From: Murdochiella massiliensis
GTDB lineage: Bacteria > Bacillota > Clostridia > Tissierellales > Peptoniphilaceae
Direction of reading: 5' to 3'
Length of the DNA stretch: 64,000 nucleotides
Assembly: GCF_900059565.1 (NCBI RefSeq)
Contig: NZ_FIZW01000002.1
Coordinates: 992,001 to 1,056,000, forward strand
Under the pieces are notes generated by a model, which saw nothing but the letters and a program-made list of their open reading frames with translations, made no database searches and was not told the origin of the DNA. The stretch's first letter is position 1. The number at the start of each line of letters is the position of its first letter. Positions 19,428 through 27,643 of the stretch are shown here, piece after piece. Position numbers and translations under genes: made by a program.

Positions 19428-20612
19428 TTAGTGATGGAATAGACGCTGATGCGTGAAGACCATGGTCATGCCGCAGGCGTCCGCTTGCTGTCGAACGGCA
19501 TCATCGCGGGTAGAACCGCCCGGTTGTGCAATGTAGCGCACGCCGCTCTGTGCGGCACGCAAAATATTATCGGCAAAGGGGAAAAACGCATCGCTGGCGA
19601 GGGCGAGATGCGCCTCGCGACGAAGATAGGCGGCGCGCTCTTCTTTGGTGAAGGGCTCGGGACGCGATGTGAAATACAACGGCCAGCGATCCTCGGCGGT
19701 GACATCCTCTTCATAATCATGTAGATATTGGTCAATGACGTTATCGCGCGCAGCGCGCGTTAAATCGCTGCGAAACGGCAGCGACAGCACACGTTCGCTT
19801 TGACGAAGTCGCCAGGTATCCGCTTTATCGCCGGCCAGGCGTGTACAATGAATGCGGGATTGTTGCCCCGCGCCGACACCGATGGCCTGCCCGTCTACCG
19901 CAAAACAGACGGAATTGGACTGCGTATACTTTAGCGTGATGAGTGCAACGAGAAGATCCCGTTTTGCCGTCGGTGGCAGGTTCTTTTCTTGGGTGACGAT
20001 GTCGCCCAAGGCATCGAGGGAAAAGCGGCAATCGTTGCGCTTCTGCGTAAACCGAATGCCGAACACTTCTTTGGATTCCATGGGTTGTGGGACATAGTCG
20101 GGATCAATGGAAACGACGTTATACTTGCCGTTTTTCTTTTCGTGTAACAGCGCGAGCGCTTCCTCGCTATAGCCCGGCGCAATGACGCCATCTGAAACTT
20201 CCCGGCGAAGCAAGCGCGCGGTGGTGGCATCGACAGGGCGAGAAAGGGCAGCCCAGTCGCCGAAGGAGCTGAGACGGTCGGTGCCGCGTGCCCGTGCATA
20301 GGCTGAAGCCAGCGGAGACTCGTCCAGACCGTCAACATCCTCGACAAAACAGGCGCGTTTCAGGACATCCGGAAGGGGAAGACCGAGCGCAGCGGATGTG
20401 GGGGAAACGTGCTTAAAGGAGGCAGCAGCCGCCATTCCGGTGGCTTCGTCCAATTCACGGACCAGCTGCCAGGCGTTTAACGCATCCAGAAAGTTGATAT
20501 AGCCGGGGTTGCCGTTTAGGACGGTAAAAGGCAGTTCACCGCCATCGGCACGATCCAGACGTGCCGGCACCTGATTGGGGTTACAGCCGTATTTTAATGG
20601 ACATTCCTGCAT
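19428..20612 (-). CDS. purH: AICAR formyltransferase only (no IMP cyclohydrolase domain)
   Basis: 394 residues corresponding to the formyltransferase half of PurH; the N-terminal MGS-like IMP cyclohydrolase half is absent. The catalytic Lys-His pair is in SFKHVSPTSAALG and the AICARFT hallmark is YTQSNSVCF followed by GAGQQSRIHCTRLAG. It transfers formyl from 10-formyl-THF to AICAR. Start ATG 20612 is set by GGAGG six bases upstream. This is not a truncation artefact: the length fits stand-alone AICARFTs (sometimes called PurV), and the missing activity is encoded on the PurN fusion three kilobases upstream in the same operon. Confidence 0.93.
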   Translation of the reverse strand: MQECPLKYGCNPNQVPARLDRADGGELPFTVLNGNPGYINFLDALNAWQLVRELDEATGMAAAASFKHVSPTSAALGLPLPDVLKRACFVEDVDGLDESPLASAYARARGTDRLSSFGDWAALSRPVDATTARLLRREVSDGVIAPGYSEEALALLHEKKNGKYNVVSIDPDYVPQPMESKEVFGIRFTQKRNDCRFSLDALGDIVTQEKNLPPTAKRDLLVALITLKYTQSNSVCFAVDGQAIGVGAGQQSRIHCTRLAGDKADTWRLRQSERVLSLPFRSDLTRAARDNVIDQYLHDYEEDVTAEDRWPLYFTSRPEPFTKEERAAYLRREAHLALASDAFFPFADNILRAAQSGVRYIAQPGGSTRDDAVRQQADACGMTMVFTHQRLFHH

Positions 20613-20701
20613 GATGACCTCCTGAGGTTCAGAACAAGCGAGATACACTTGAGCAAAAGCGGCATAGAACGGAACCTCCCGAACTATGCTTCGCGTTCGG
20701 C

Positions 20702-22132
20702 TTAAACGGATAAGGTGATTTTACGATCGCTATCGTGATACTTTGCAATCAACGGATCGGCCACGTCGGCAAGGAAGCGTTCCACCTGTTCGCGGCAACG
20801 CCCGGTGTAGGCGGAAGGCTCCAAATGAGCGCGAATCTCCTCTTCGGTGAGGGGAATCTTTGTTTCTTGCGCCAGGCGCGCAATCAGATCGTTCGGTTTT
20901 CCCTCTTTGACCGCACGTGCCGCCGCATGCGAATGCACGCGAATCAGCTCATGAAGTTCCTGGCGATTGCCGCCGCGTTTTACCGATTCCATCATAATAT
21001 TTTCCGTCGCCATGAAGGGCAGCTTTTCCATTACACGACGGCGTACCACGGCTTCATAGACGGTCATATTTTCCGTGACATTCATATAGATGTTCAAAAT
21101 CGCATCCGTCGCAAGAAACGCTTCAGCGACGGCAATGCGCTTGTTGGCAGAATCATCGAGCGTGCGTTCCATCCACTGGGTAGCTGCGGTAAAGGCAGGA
21201 TTTAAAGCGTCCGTCATGACATAGCGAGCCAGTGCGGTCATACGCTCCGCACGCATCGGGTTGCGCTTATAGGGCATGGCGGAGGAGCCGATCTGTTCTT
21301 TCTGGAAGGGTTCTTCCATCTCTTCAAAAGACTGTAACAGGCGCAGATCGTTCGCAAATTTGGAAGCGCTCTGTGCGATGCCGGACAAGGCGGAAAGGAA
21401 GAACGAGTCGATTTTGCGGGAATAGGTTTGACCGCAGACCGGAATCAGGCGGGGAAAATCAAAGGCGGCGGCGATTTTTTCATCCAGCGCCTGTACTTTT
21501 TCGGCATCTCCGTCAAAAAGCTCCATAAAACTGGCCTGAGAGCCGGTTGTACCTTTTGCTCCGCGGAAGGCCAATTGGTCGATTTGGAATTGCAACTGTT
21601 CCATATCCATAGCGAGCTCGTTCATCCATAGCGTGGCACGTTTTCCCAGCGTCGTCAGCTGTGCCGGCTGCAGATGCGTATAGGCCAGCGCCGGAACATC
21701 CTTGTAACGATCGGCAAAACTACGCAAATTGACCAACACCTGCGCCGCTTTATGCAATAGCACCATGGACGCTTCACGCAGGATGATGAGGTCGGTGTTG
21801 TCGGTCACATAGCAGCTCGTGGCGCCCAGGTGGATGATGGGCGCGGCACTCGGCGCCTGTTGACCGAAGGCATAGACGTGACTCATGACATCATGGCGAA
21901 CGATTTTTTCCCGTGCTTCGGCAACGGAAAAGTTGATGTCGTCTTCCACTTTCTCCATTTCTTTGATTTGTGCGTCCGTAATGGCCAGACCAAGTTCCCT
22001 TTCCGCACGGGCAAGCGCAATCCAGAGTTTACGCCACAGATGAAATTTATGCTGGGCGGAAAAGAGAAACTGCATTTCGTCGCTGGCATAGCGCGTCGAA
22101 AGGGGCGAGAGATAACGATCGTATGCGTCCAT
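20702..22132 (-). CDS. purB: Adenylosuccinate lyase
   Basis: 476 residues of the fumarase/aspartase superfamily. It cleaves SAICAR to AICAR and adenylosuccinate to AMP, so it serves both the de novo pathway and AMP formation. The superfamily signature is GSSAMPYKRNP, and a catalytic-histidine region appears as HLGATSCYVTDN and AYTHLQPAQ. The length is near the longer (Clostridium/human) subgroup. It lies between the PurN-PurO fusion and purH in the leftward operon, with about 90 bases on either side. Confidence 0.96.
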   Translation of the reverse strand: MDAYDRYLSPLSTRYASDEMQFLFSAQHKFHLWRKLWIALARAERELGLAITDAQIKEMEKVEDDINFSVAEAREKIVRHDVMSHVYAFGQQAPSAAPIIHLGATSCYVTDNTDLIILREASMVLLHKAAQVLVNLRSFADRYKDVPALAYTHLQPAQLTTLGKRATLWMNELAMDMEQLQFQIDQLAFRGAKGTTGSQASFMELFDGDAEKVQALDEKIAAAFDFPRLIPVCGQTYSRKIDSFFLSALSGIAQSASKFANDLRLLQSFEEMEEPFQKEQIGSSAMPYKRNPMRAERMTALARYVMTDALNPAFTAATQWMERTLDDSANKRIAVAEAFLATDAILNIYMNVTENMTVYEAVVRRRVMEKLPFMATENIMMESVKRGGNRQELHELIRVHSHAAARAVKEGKPNDLIARLAQETKIPLTEEEIRAHLEPSAYTGRCREQVERFLADVADPLIAKYHDSDRKITLSV

Positions 22133-22225
22133 GAAAAATCCTTTCTGTCAAAAACAGGAGAAACGGTAAATCATCGTGAGCCAATAGGGTTGAGCGCCTT
22201 GCACAAAGCAAAATGTGCGCAATGG

Positions 22226-23671
22226 TCACGATTCTTCGCTGAAACGACTCTTTTGGAAGATTTGGAAGCCGTTTGCGGTTTGCACTTCCACATAAAGCGC
22301 AATGCGATTCTGTGCATCCAACGCCTTCCAAAGATTGTCCGTGAACGTCTTCGCGTCGCCATCCCAGGCGAAACGCATCGGTTCGCCCTGAAAGCTTGGA
22401 AGTGGGTTGCCATTCGTCACATAGGTGGAGAGGAAGCGACCGAATCCGGGTTCTTTTTCATATCGGAAGGCGTAGTAGCCCGCCTGTTTTCCGCTTGCAT
22501 TCAAGGCCTTCCAGATCGAAAGCTGCATTCCATCGGAACCAAGCAAGCCGGAGATACGCGGAGTAAAGTGCGGAGCATCCGGTTCAAAACGACGGCTTTG
22601 TAAAGCGTCATCGAAGGACTTTCCTTGGGATAGGCCTTCAAGAATGGTGTCGGTCTGGTCCCCGTTGGTGACCACCGTCACGGGCTTTTCACGATACATG
22701 GTGTGGGAAAGTGCACGATAGATAATCAGACTCGGATCCTCAACCAGAGCCGGATCATGGGCTTGGGTGTAGAGATCGCCGTCTCGTTGGACAAAGATGC
22801 GGTTTTGGCTGTTCGCGCTTCGTCCCATAATAAAATACGCCACAAGACGTTCATCGTGCGGGCCATGCGCCAACGCAATACCGCGCCCGGGATAGGGATT
22901 GCCGACGACAAGAGGGGCCAGAGATGGCGCATCGTCTCCCACTTGGGAACCGGCTTGGGCACAAACGTGGGGATTGACTTGCGCAGCCGTTCCCATATTG
23001 GCAAAGAACGGCGCTTTTTCTGCTGCGCAAAGGGGCACGTTGATGGCTTGTTTCGGCAAATCCCTTGTTAAACGCACGGCAAGCGCATGAACGACTGCCG
23101 GAAGAAGACGCCATTCGGCCTGTTTCATGACGCGGCGCTGCAGGGTTTCCGGTGTATCGTCTTCATGCACCGAAACGGCATGCTGTGCCAGAATCGGACC
23201 GGCATCCGCCTCGGCCGTTACGAAATGCACTGTAGCACCGGTAATCTGTTGGCGATGTTGAAGCACTGCTTCATGCACATGCAGTCCGTAGTAGCCGCGT
23301 CCGCCGAACGAAGGCAAAAGTGCCGGATGAATGTTCACGATGCGATCGGGATAGGCTTGAATCATGCGCGGTGAGAGCACGCGCAAAAAGCCGGCCAGCG
23401 CGATGAGCGCAATATCGGCTTCCTTTAATGCATCCAAAACCGCTTCGTCCCAGGCGTTGCCAGGAAAATCTTTAGCGGAAAAGACGGCGGTAGGAATATT
23501 CGCGTTTTTTGCCCGCTCCAGCGCATAAGCATCCGGCTGATCGGAAAGTACGAGGGAAATCTTTGCCGGTGCCAATTTTCCGGCGGATTCGGCATCGAGA
23601 AGCGCCTGTAAATTGGTGCCGCCGCCCGACACAAAGACCGCAACGGGAACGCAGGACCCTTTGCCGGTCAT
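22226..23671 (-). CDS. purN: PurN-PurO fusion: GAR transformylase plus IMP cyclohydrolase
   Basis: 481 residues in two parts. Residues 1 to about 205 are 10-formyl-THF-dependent GAR transformylase: VAVFVSGGGTNLQALLD, the catalytic Asn/His in NIHPALLPSFGG and Asp in DAGPILAQH. Residues about 235-481 match the PurO-type IMP cyclohydrolase family (PF07826-like), seen in GNPYPGRGIAL, AYFIMGRSANSQNR, VTNGDQTDTI and FEPDAPHFTPRISG. The junction (about 206-235) is linker-like. The first methionine overlaps the purM stop (ATGA). One chain thus does step 3 and the last step of IMP synthesis, and supplies the activity missing from the operon's PurH. The frame is uninterrupted. Confidence 0.93.
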   Translation of the reverse strand: MTGKGSCVPVAVFVSGGGTNLQALLDAESAGKLAPAKISLVLSDQPDAYALERAKNANIPTAVFSAKDFPGNAWDEAVLDALKEADIALIALAGFLRVLSPRMIQAYPDRIVNIHPALLPSFGGRGYYGLHVHEAVLQHRQQITGATVHFVTAEADAGPILAQHAVSVHEDDTPETLQRRVMKQAEWRLLPAVVHALAVRLTRDLPKQAINVPLCAAEKAPFFANMGTAAQVNPHVCAQAGSQVGDDAPSLAPLVVGNPYPGRGIALAHGPHDERLVAYFIMGRSANSQNRIFVQRDGDLYTQAHDPALVEDPSLIIYRALSHTMYREKPVTVVTNGDQTDTILEGLSQGKSFDDALQSRRFEPDAPHFTPRISGLLGSDGMQLSIWKALNASGKQAGYYAFRYEKEPGFGRFLSTYVTNGNPLPSFQGEPMRFAWDGDAKTFTDNLWKALDAQNRIALYVEVQTANGFQIFQKSRFSEES

Positions 23672-24720
23672 AGAATCACCTTCTCCAGCGAGGATACCAC
23701 TTCACCCAGGCGATAGGCTTCCTCGCCTTCTTCTTGCAGGACTTCAAGCGCTGTGGGAAGATCTTCTTTCGCTACGACGATGACGAAGCCGACGCCCATG
23801 TTAAAGGTGTTGTACATATCGTGCGTCGTAATTTTTCCGGCTTCCTGAATGAAGCGGAAGAGGAAGGGCAAACGAAGTGCCGCACGATCGATATTGGCAC
23901 CGAGACCTTCCGGAAGCGCGCGCGGAATATTTTCATAGAAACCGCCGCCGGTGATGTGCGCCATACTTTTTACGTTTACCTGCTTCATGAGGGAGAGCAC
24001 GGGCTTAACATAGATGCGTGTCGGTTCCAGAAGCGCTTCGCCGAGCGTTTTGTCGTCGAGCGTGGAATAGCGGGTCGTCCAGTCGGTATTTTTGTTTCCG
24101 TCCAGAATCTTGCGTACGAGAGAAAAGCCGTTGGAATGCACGCCGGAGGAAGGCAGAGCGATGAGCTGGTCCCCTTCCTTGACGTTGTTTTTGTCAATCA
24201 TGTTCTTTTCATCGACAAGACCCACAGCAAAACCGGCCAGATCGTATTCGTCTTCCGGATAGAAGCCAGGCATTTCCGCGGTTTCTCCACCGATCAGGGC
24301 ACATCCGGACTGGACACAGCCTTCCGCGACCCCCTTCACGATTTGTGCTATGCGTTCCGGATCATTTTTTCCGCAGGCGATATAGTCGAGGAAAAAGAGC
24401 GGTACGGCGCCACTGCACAGAATATCGTTGACACACATGGCGACGCAGTCGATGCCGATGGTGTCGTGCTTATCCAGCAAAAACGCATATTTGAGTTTTG
24501 TGCCTACGCCGTCAGTGCCGCTGACGAGAATCGGCTTTTCCATGCCGGCAATGTCCGGAGCAAAGAGCCCGCCGAATCCGCCGATGCCGGAAAGTACGCC
24601 CGGTGTCGTTGTGCGTGCAATATGTTCCTTCATTAACTCTACCGCGCGATAGCCGGCGGTAATGTCTACGCCCGCTTCTTTATAGGCAGCAGAAGAGGAC
24701 TGTCGATTCATCTCATCCAT
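23668..24720 (-). CDS. purM: Phosphoribosylformylglycinamidine cyclo-ligase (AIR synthetase)
   Basis: 350 residues; ATP-dependent closure of the imidazole ring to give AIR. The start at 24720 shares a base with the purF stop (TAATG) behind GGAG, which also yields the normal N terminus; upstream in-frame codons belong to the purF overlap. Family motifs include AGVDITAGYRAV, the substrate loop SGTDGVGTKL and the glycine-rich HITGGGFYENIPR. Overlaps the next gene, the PurN-PurO fusion, by four bases. Confidence 0.97.
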   Translation of the reverse strand: MDEMNRQSSSAAYKEAGVDITAGYRAVELMKEHIARTTTPGVLSGIGGFGGLFAPDIAGMEKPILVSGTDGVGTKLKYAFLLDKHDTIGIDCVAMCVNDILCSGAVPLFFLDYIACGKNDPERIAQIVKGVAEGCVQSGCALIGGETAEMPGFYPEDEYDLAGFAVGLVDEKNMIDKNNVKEGDQLIALPSSGVHSNGFSLVRKILDGNKNTDWTTRYSTLDDKTLGEALLEPTRIYVKPVLSLMKQVNVKSMAHITGGGFYENIPRALPEGLGANIDRAALRLPFLFRFIQEAGKITTHDMYNTFNMGVGFVIVVAKEDLPTALEVLQEEGEEAYRLGEVVSSLEKVIL

Positions 24721-26144
24721 TATTCTTCTCCATTCCAGCAATAGGTGCACAGTTGGCAGCGAGGAAGCCCGATGGCTTCGATGGTTCCTTCCAGCGTCTG
24801 GTATTCCAGCGAGGAAAAATGAAATTGTTCGGCAATCTTGTCGCGCATGGCTCGCCCGCGTTCGGTGTTACCGTCACGGTATTCGTCGAGATGATTAAAG
24901 CCTTCTTCCCCTTCCAGCTGCAGGATGATACGGCGAGTAAGCAGTTCCATCTCGTTGTTGGTGCGCGAAAAGTTCAAATATTTGCAGCTAAAGAGAATCG
25001 GTGGCGACGCGGAGCGCATGTGGACGCATTTTGCACCGTTGCGGTAGAGAAAATCGACCGTTTCACGAAGCTGGGTGCCGCGCACGATGGAATCGTCCAC
25101 GATGAGCAACTTCTTGTCGTCGATGTAATCCGTAATGGGCAACTGTTTCATGTGGGCCACGCGATTGCGTTCCGCTTGGCGTGCAGGGGTAAACGAGCGC
25201 GACCAGGTCGGCGTGTATTTGAGCATCGGACGTCCGAAGGGTACGCCGCTTTCAAAGGCATAGCCCTGTCCATAGGCCAAACCGGAATCCGGTACACCGC
25301 CGACAAAGTCAATATCGGGAATGCCGTTATTTTTCCGATCATTCTCCGCCATAATTTCGCCGCTGCGATAGCGGGATTTTTCCACTCCCTTGCCTTCATA
25401 GGCGGAATTGGCATAGCCGTAATACGTCCAAAGGAAAGCACAGATTTTCATTTCTTCCTGTGCTTCCAGAACCGTTTTGAAGCCGGTGGGCGTAATTTCC
25501 ACCGCTTCGCCCGGGCCAAGCTCTTTTACCGTTTGATAGCCCAGCTTGCGGTAGGGAAAGGGTTCGAAGGAAACGCAATGTCCCTCGGCGTTTTCGCCTA
25601 CAAAGACGGGAAGGCGTCCATAAAAATCGCGAGCAGCGATAATGGCGCCGTCATCTTTTAACAGCAGCAACGAAGCCGTTCCTTCGATACGCCGCTGCAC
25701 GGCGCGAATGCCGTCGATATAGGAATCTTCCTCGGCCATCATGGCGGCGATGAGTTCCACGCTGTTGACTTGCCCGTTGGTCATGGCGTCAAAGTGTGCG
25801 CCGGGTTTCGAAAGATATTCTTCAATCAGCTTCTCTTTGTTGTTGATCACGCCGATGAAGCAGAGGGCAAAGGTACCGAATTTCGATCGGATCAAAAGCG
25901 GCTGTGGATCGTAATCGCTGATGCAACCGATCGCGGACGTGGCTTTCATTTCCTCAAAAATGGATTCAAAACGGGTCCGAAACGGTGAATTTTCAATGTC
26001 ATGAATTTCCCGTTGCAGTCCGATCTCCTTGTCATAGCCCGCCATGCCGGCACGGTGTGTGCCGAGATGTGAATGGTAGTCGGTGCCGTAAAACACATCG
26101 ACCAGGGCGTCCCGCCGGGAGGCAACGCCAAAAAAACCGCCCAT
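24720..26144 (-). CDS. purF: Amidophosphoribosyltransferase-like PurF lacking the N-terminal cysteine
   Basis: 474 residues with the full PurF layout: an N-terminal Ntn-type glutaminase fold and a C-terminal phosphoribosyltransferase domain with the PRPP loop LLIVDDSIVRGTQL. It should commit PRPP to purine synthesis. The N terminus reads MGGFFGVASRRD where classical PurF has MCGI or a propeptide followed by CGI, so the nucleophilic cysteine is absent. The start is secure because AAGGAG lies six bases upstream. I recall similar cysteine-less PurF proteins in Bacteroidetes and some Clostridia, but cannot confirm. A conserved tail CQLCTYCW is also present. Ammonia use or another glutaminase partner is inferred. 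Confidence 0.9.
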   Translation of the reverse strand: MGGFFGVASRRDALVDVFYGTDYHSHLGTHRAGMAGYDKEIGLQREIHDIENSPFRTRFESIFEEMKATSAIGCISDYDPQPLLIRSKFGTFALCFIGVINNKEKLIEEYLSKPGAHFDAMTNGQVNSVELIAAMMAEEDSYIDGIRAVQRRIEGTASLLLLKDDGAIIAARDFYGRLPVFVGENAEGHCVSFEPFPYRKLGYQTVKELGPGEAVEITPTGFKTVLEAQEEMKICAFLWTYYGYANSAYEGKGVEKSRYRSGEIMAENDRKNNGIPDIDFVGGVPDSGLAYGQGYAFESGVPFGRPMLKYTPTWSRSFTPARQAERNRVAHMKQLPITDYIDDKKLLIVDDSIVRGTQLRETVDFLYRNGAKCVHMRSASPPILFSCKYLNFSRTNNEMELLTRRIILQLEGEEGFNHLDEYRDGNTERGRAMRDKIAEQFHFSSLEYQTLEGTIEAIGLPRCQLCTYCWNGEE

Positions 26145-26218
26145 AGTTACTCCTTACTGCGTTCGTAGGTTTGTTGCGGACAAACGGCGACGCGGCCGTT
26201 TGCAGGATGTGGAAGTGC

Positions 26219-26935
26219 TTAGGCCTGTTCGCCGAATACGCGATGCATCATTTCTTTATAGGCATCTTCGACACCGCCCATATCGCGGCGGAAACGGTCT
26301 TTGTCCAGCTTTTCATTGGTCTCAGCATCCCAGAAGCGGCAGGTATCCGGCGAAATTTCATCCGCCAACACGATGGAACCGTCAGCGGTACGACCGAATT
26401 CCAACTTAAAGTCCACCAGCTTGACGTTGAGCTTCTTGAAATAAGCTCTCAATGTATCATTGACTTTGAACGCCATTTCCGTGATACGGTCCAGTTCCTC
26501 TTCGGTGGCCAATTTAAGAGCCAACACATGATAGCGGTTAATCAGCGGATCATGCAGGTCATCATCTTTATAGGAGAATTCCAGCGTCGGCTGATCGAAC
26601 ACGATGCCTTCCTCTACGCCATAGCGCTTGGCAAAGGAACCGGCGGAAATGTTACGGATAATGACTTCCAGCGGCACAATTTCGACTTTTTTGACCACCG
26701 TGTTGCGATCATCCAGTTCTTTTACGAAGTGTGTCGGCACGCCTTCCTTCTCCAACAGTTGCATGAGGAAGTTCGTCATGCGGTTGTTGATGGCGCCCTT
26801 TCCGACGATGGTTCCACGCTTTGCACCGTCTCCGGCTGTAGCATCATCCTTATAGGACACGATGACTTTGTCGCTTTCGTCCGTAGCGTAAACTTTTTTT
26901 GCTTTTCCTTCGTAGAGCTGTTCCAGTTTTTCCAT
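26219..26935 (-). CDS. purC: SAICAR synthetase
   Basis: 238 residues, the usual short bacterial form. It joins CAIR and aspartate. Recognisable parts are [11 protein letters not shown] at the N terminus, [15 protein letters not shown], and DFKLEFGR with SPDTCRFWD near the end. The ribosome site AAGGAGG lies seven bases before the start. Upstream, between it and purE, stands a terminator-like hairpin and a small stem-loop, so expression of purC and everything downstream may be separated from purE. Confidence 0.97.
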   Translation of the reverse strand: MEKLEQLYEGKAKKVYATDESDKVIVSYKDDATAGDGAKRGTIVGKGAINNRMTNFLMQLLEKEGVPTHFVKELDDRNTVVKKVEIVPLEVIIRNISAGSFAKRYGVEEGIVFDQPTLEFSYKDDDLHDPLINRYHVLALKLATEEELDRITEMAFKVNDTLRAYFKKLNVKLVDFKLEFGRTADGSIVLADEISPDTCRFWDAETNEKLDKDRFRRDMGGVEDAYKEMMHRVFGEQA

Positions 26936-26986
26936 GGGTATCCTCCTTATTTATGCTGTACTTTTACCTTGTACCATAACATCTTG

Positions 26987-27059
26987 CACCGTATGTCGGT
27001 GCCCAATCGACATGAAAACAAAATTGCCGCAGGCCTGCCCGAAGGCGGCCAAGCGGCAA
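26987..27059 (-). terminator. Terminator-like hairpin and leader stem between purE and purC
   Basis: On the minus strand, just after the purE stop, a long imperfect stem (arms 27053-27059 and 27024-27030, extended by inner GGCC/GGCC and GCC/GGC pairs around a four-base loop) is followed by TTTTGTTTTC. Further along a second perfect six-base-pair stem-loop lies at 26987-27003. This has the form of an intrinsic terminator or attenuator inside the operon. No purine riboswitch core was recognised. Confidence 0.7.
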
Positions 27060-27063
27060 ACAC

Positions 27064-27561
27064 TTATTTTTCAGCAAAGCGGGCAGAAATATTGCGGTCT
27101 TTCTCCCGGACGTTTTCGGCATCTTTTGCGCGCTTTTCTTCCAGACGTTTGTCGAGCGCCTCATCGCTAAGCGCAAGAATTTCCGCGGCAAGCAACGCGG
27201 CATTTTTCGATCCGTTGATCGCAACTGTTGCGACCGGAATGCCCGAGGGCATCATCACCGTTGAAAGCAAGGCATCCATGCCGTCCAAGGCCTGAGAAGT
27301 GCAAGGAATGCCGATAACCGGAAGCGTGGTGTTCGCTGCAAATGCACCGGCCAAGTGGGCAGCCATACCTGCGGCACAAATGAGTACGCCGAAGCCGTTT
27401 TCTTTCGCATGTACCGCAAAGTCGCGTGCTTCTTCCGGTGTGCGATGCGCGGAATAGACGTGTACCGCAAAGGGAATCTCCAGTTCCTTCAGGATATCCA
27501 CCGCTTTTTCCATGATGGGCAAATCGCTGTCACTGCCCATGATCAACGCTACTTTTTTCAT
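27064..27561 (-). CDS. purE: N5-carboxyaminoimidazole ribonucleotide mutase
   Basis: 165 residues. The N-terminal [13 protein letters not shown] and the active-site SAHRTPE are typical of class I PurE, which converts N5-CAIR made by PurK to CAIR. No purK lies in the operon, so either it is elsewhere or carboxylation is bypassed. The C terminus carries a roughly 20-residue basic/acidic tail beyond the fold. Start at 27561 is fixed by AAGGAG. First gene of the purine cluster, 82 bases after the ATPase stop; no clear promoter or purine riboswitch is visible in that gap. Confidence 0.95.
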   Translation of the reverse strand: MKKVALIMGSDSDLPIMEKAVDILKELEIPFAVHVYSAHRTPEEARDFAVHAKENGFGVLICAAGMAAHLAGAFAANTTLPVIGIPCTSQALDGMDALLSTVMMPSGIPVATVAINGSKNAALLAAEILALSDEALDKRLEEKRAKDAENVREKDRNISARFAEK

Positions 27562-27643
27562 GATGACTCCTTTCGTCAAGCCTGCGGCGATGCCGCTTTT
27601 GTAACGAATGTTTTTTCCTCGTCGGAAAGAACAGGGCGAAGAA

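Noticed and set aside
18353-19456. 367-codon rightward frame opposite purD
   Set aside because: Antisense shadow of PurD; the real gene has all motifs.
19428-20612. purH as a truncated pseudogene
   Set aside because: Start, ribosome site and catalytic residues are intact, and the missing domain's activity is encoded by the PurN fusion.
26171-27295. 374-codon rightward frame over purC, the intergenic hairpin and part of purE
   Set aside because: Composition is random and it crosses a terminator-like hairpin; no start signal.
27562-27643. Purine riboswitch or PurBox before purE
   Set aside because: The 82-base gap is too short for the riboswitch fold and only a weak CGAA-like match to a PurBox is present.
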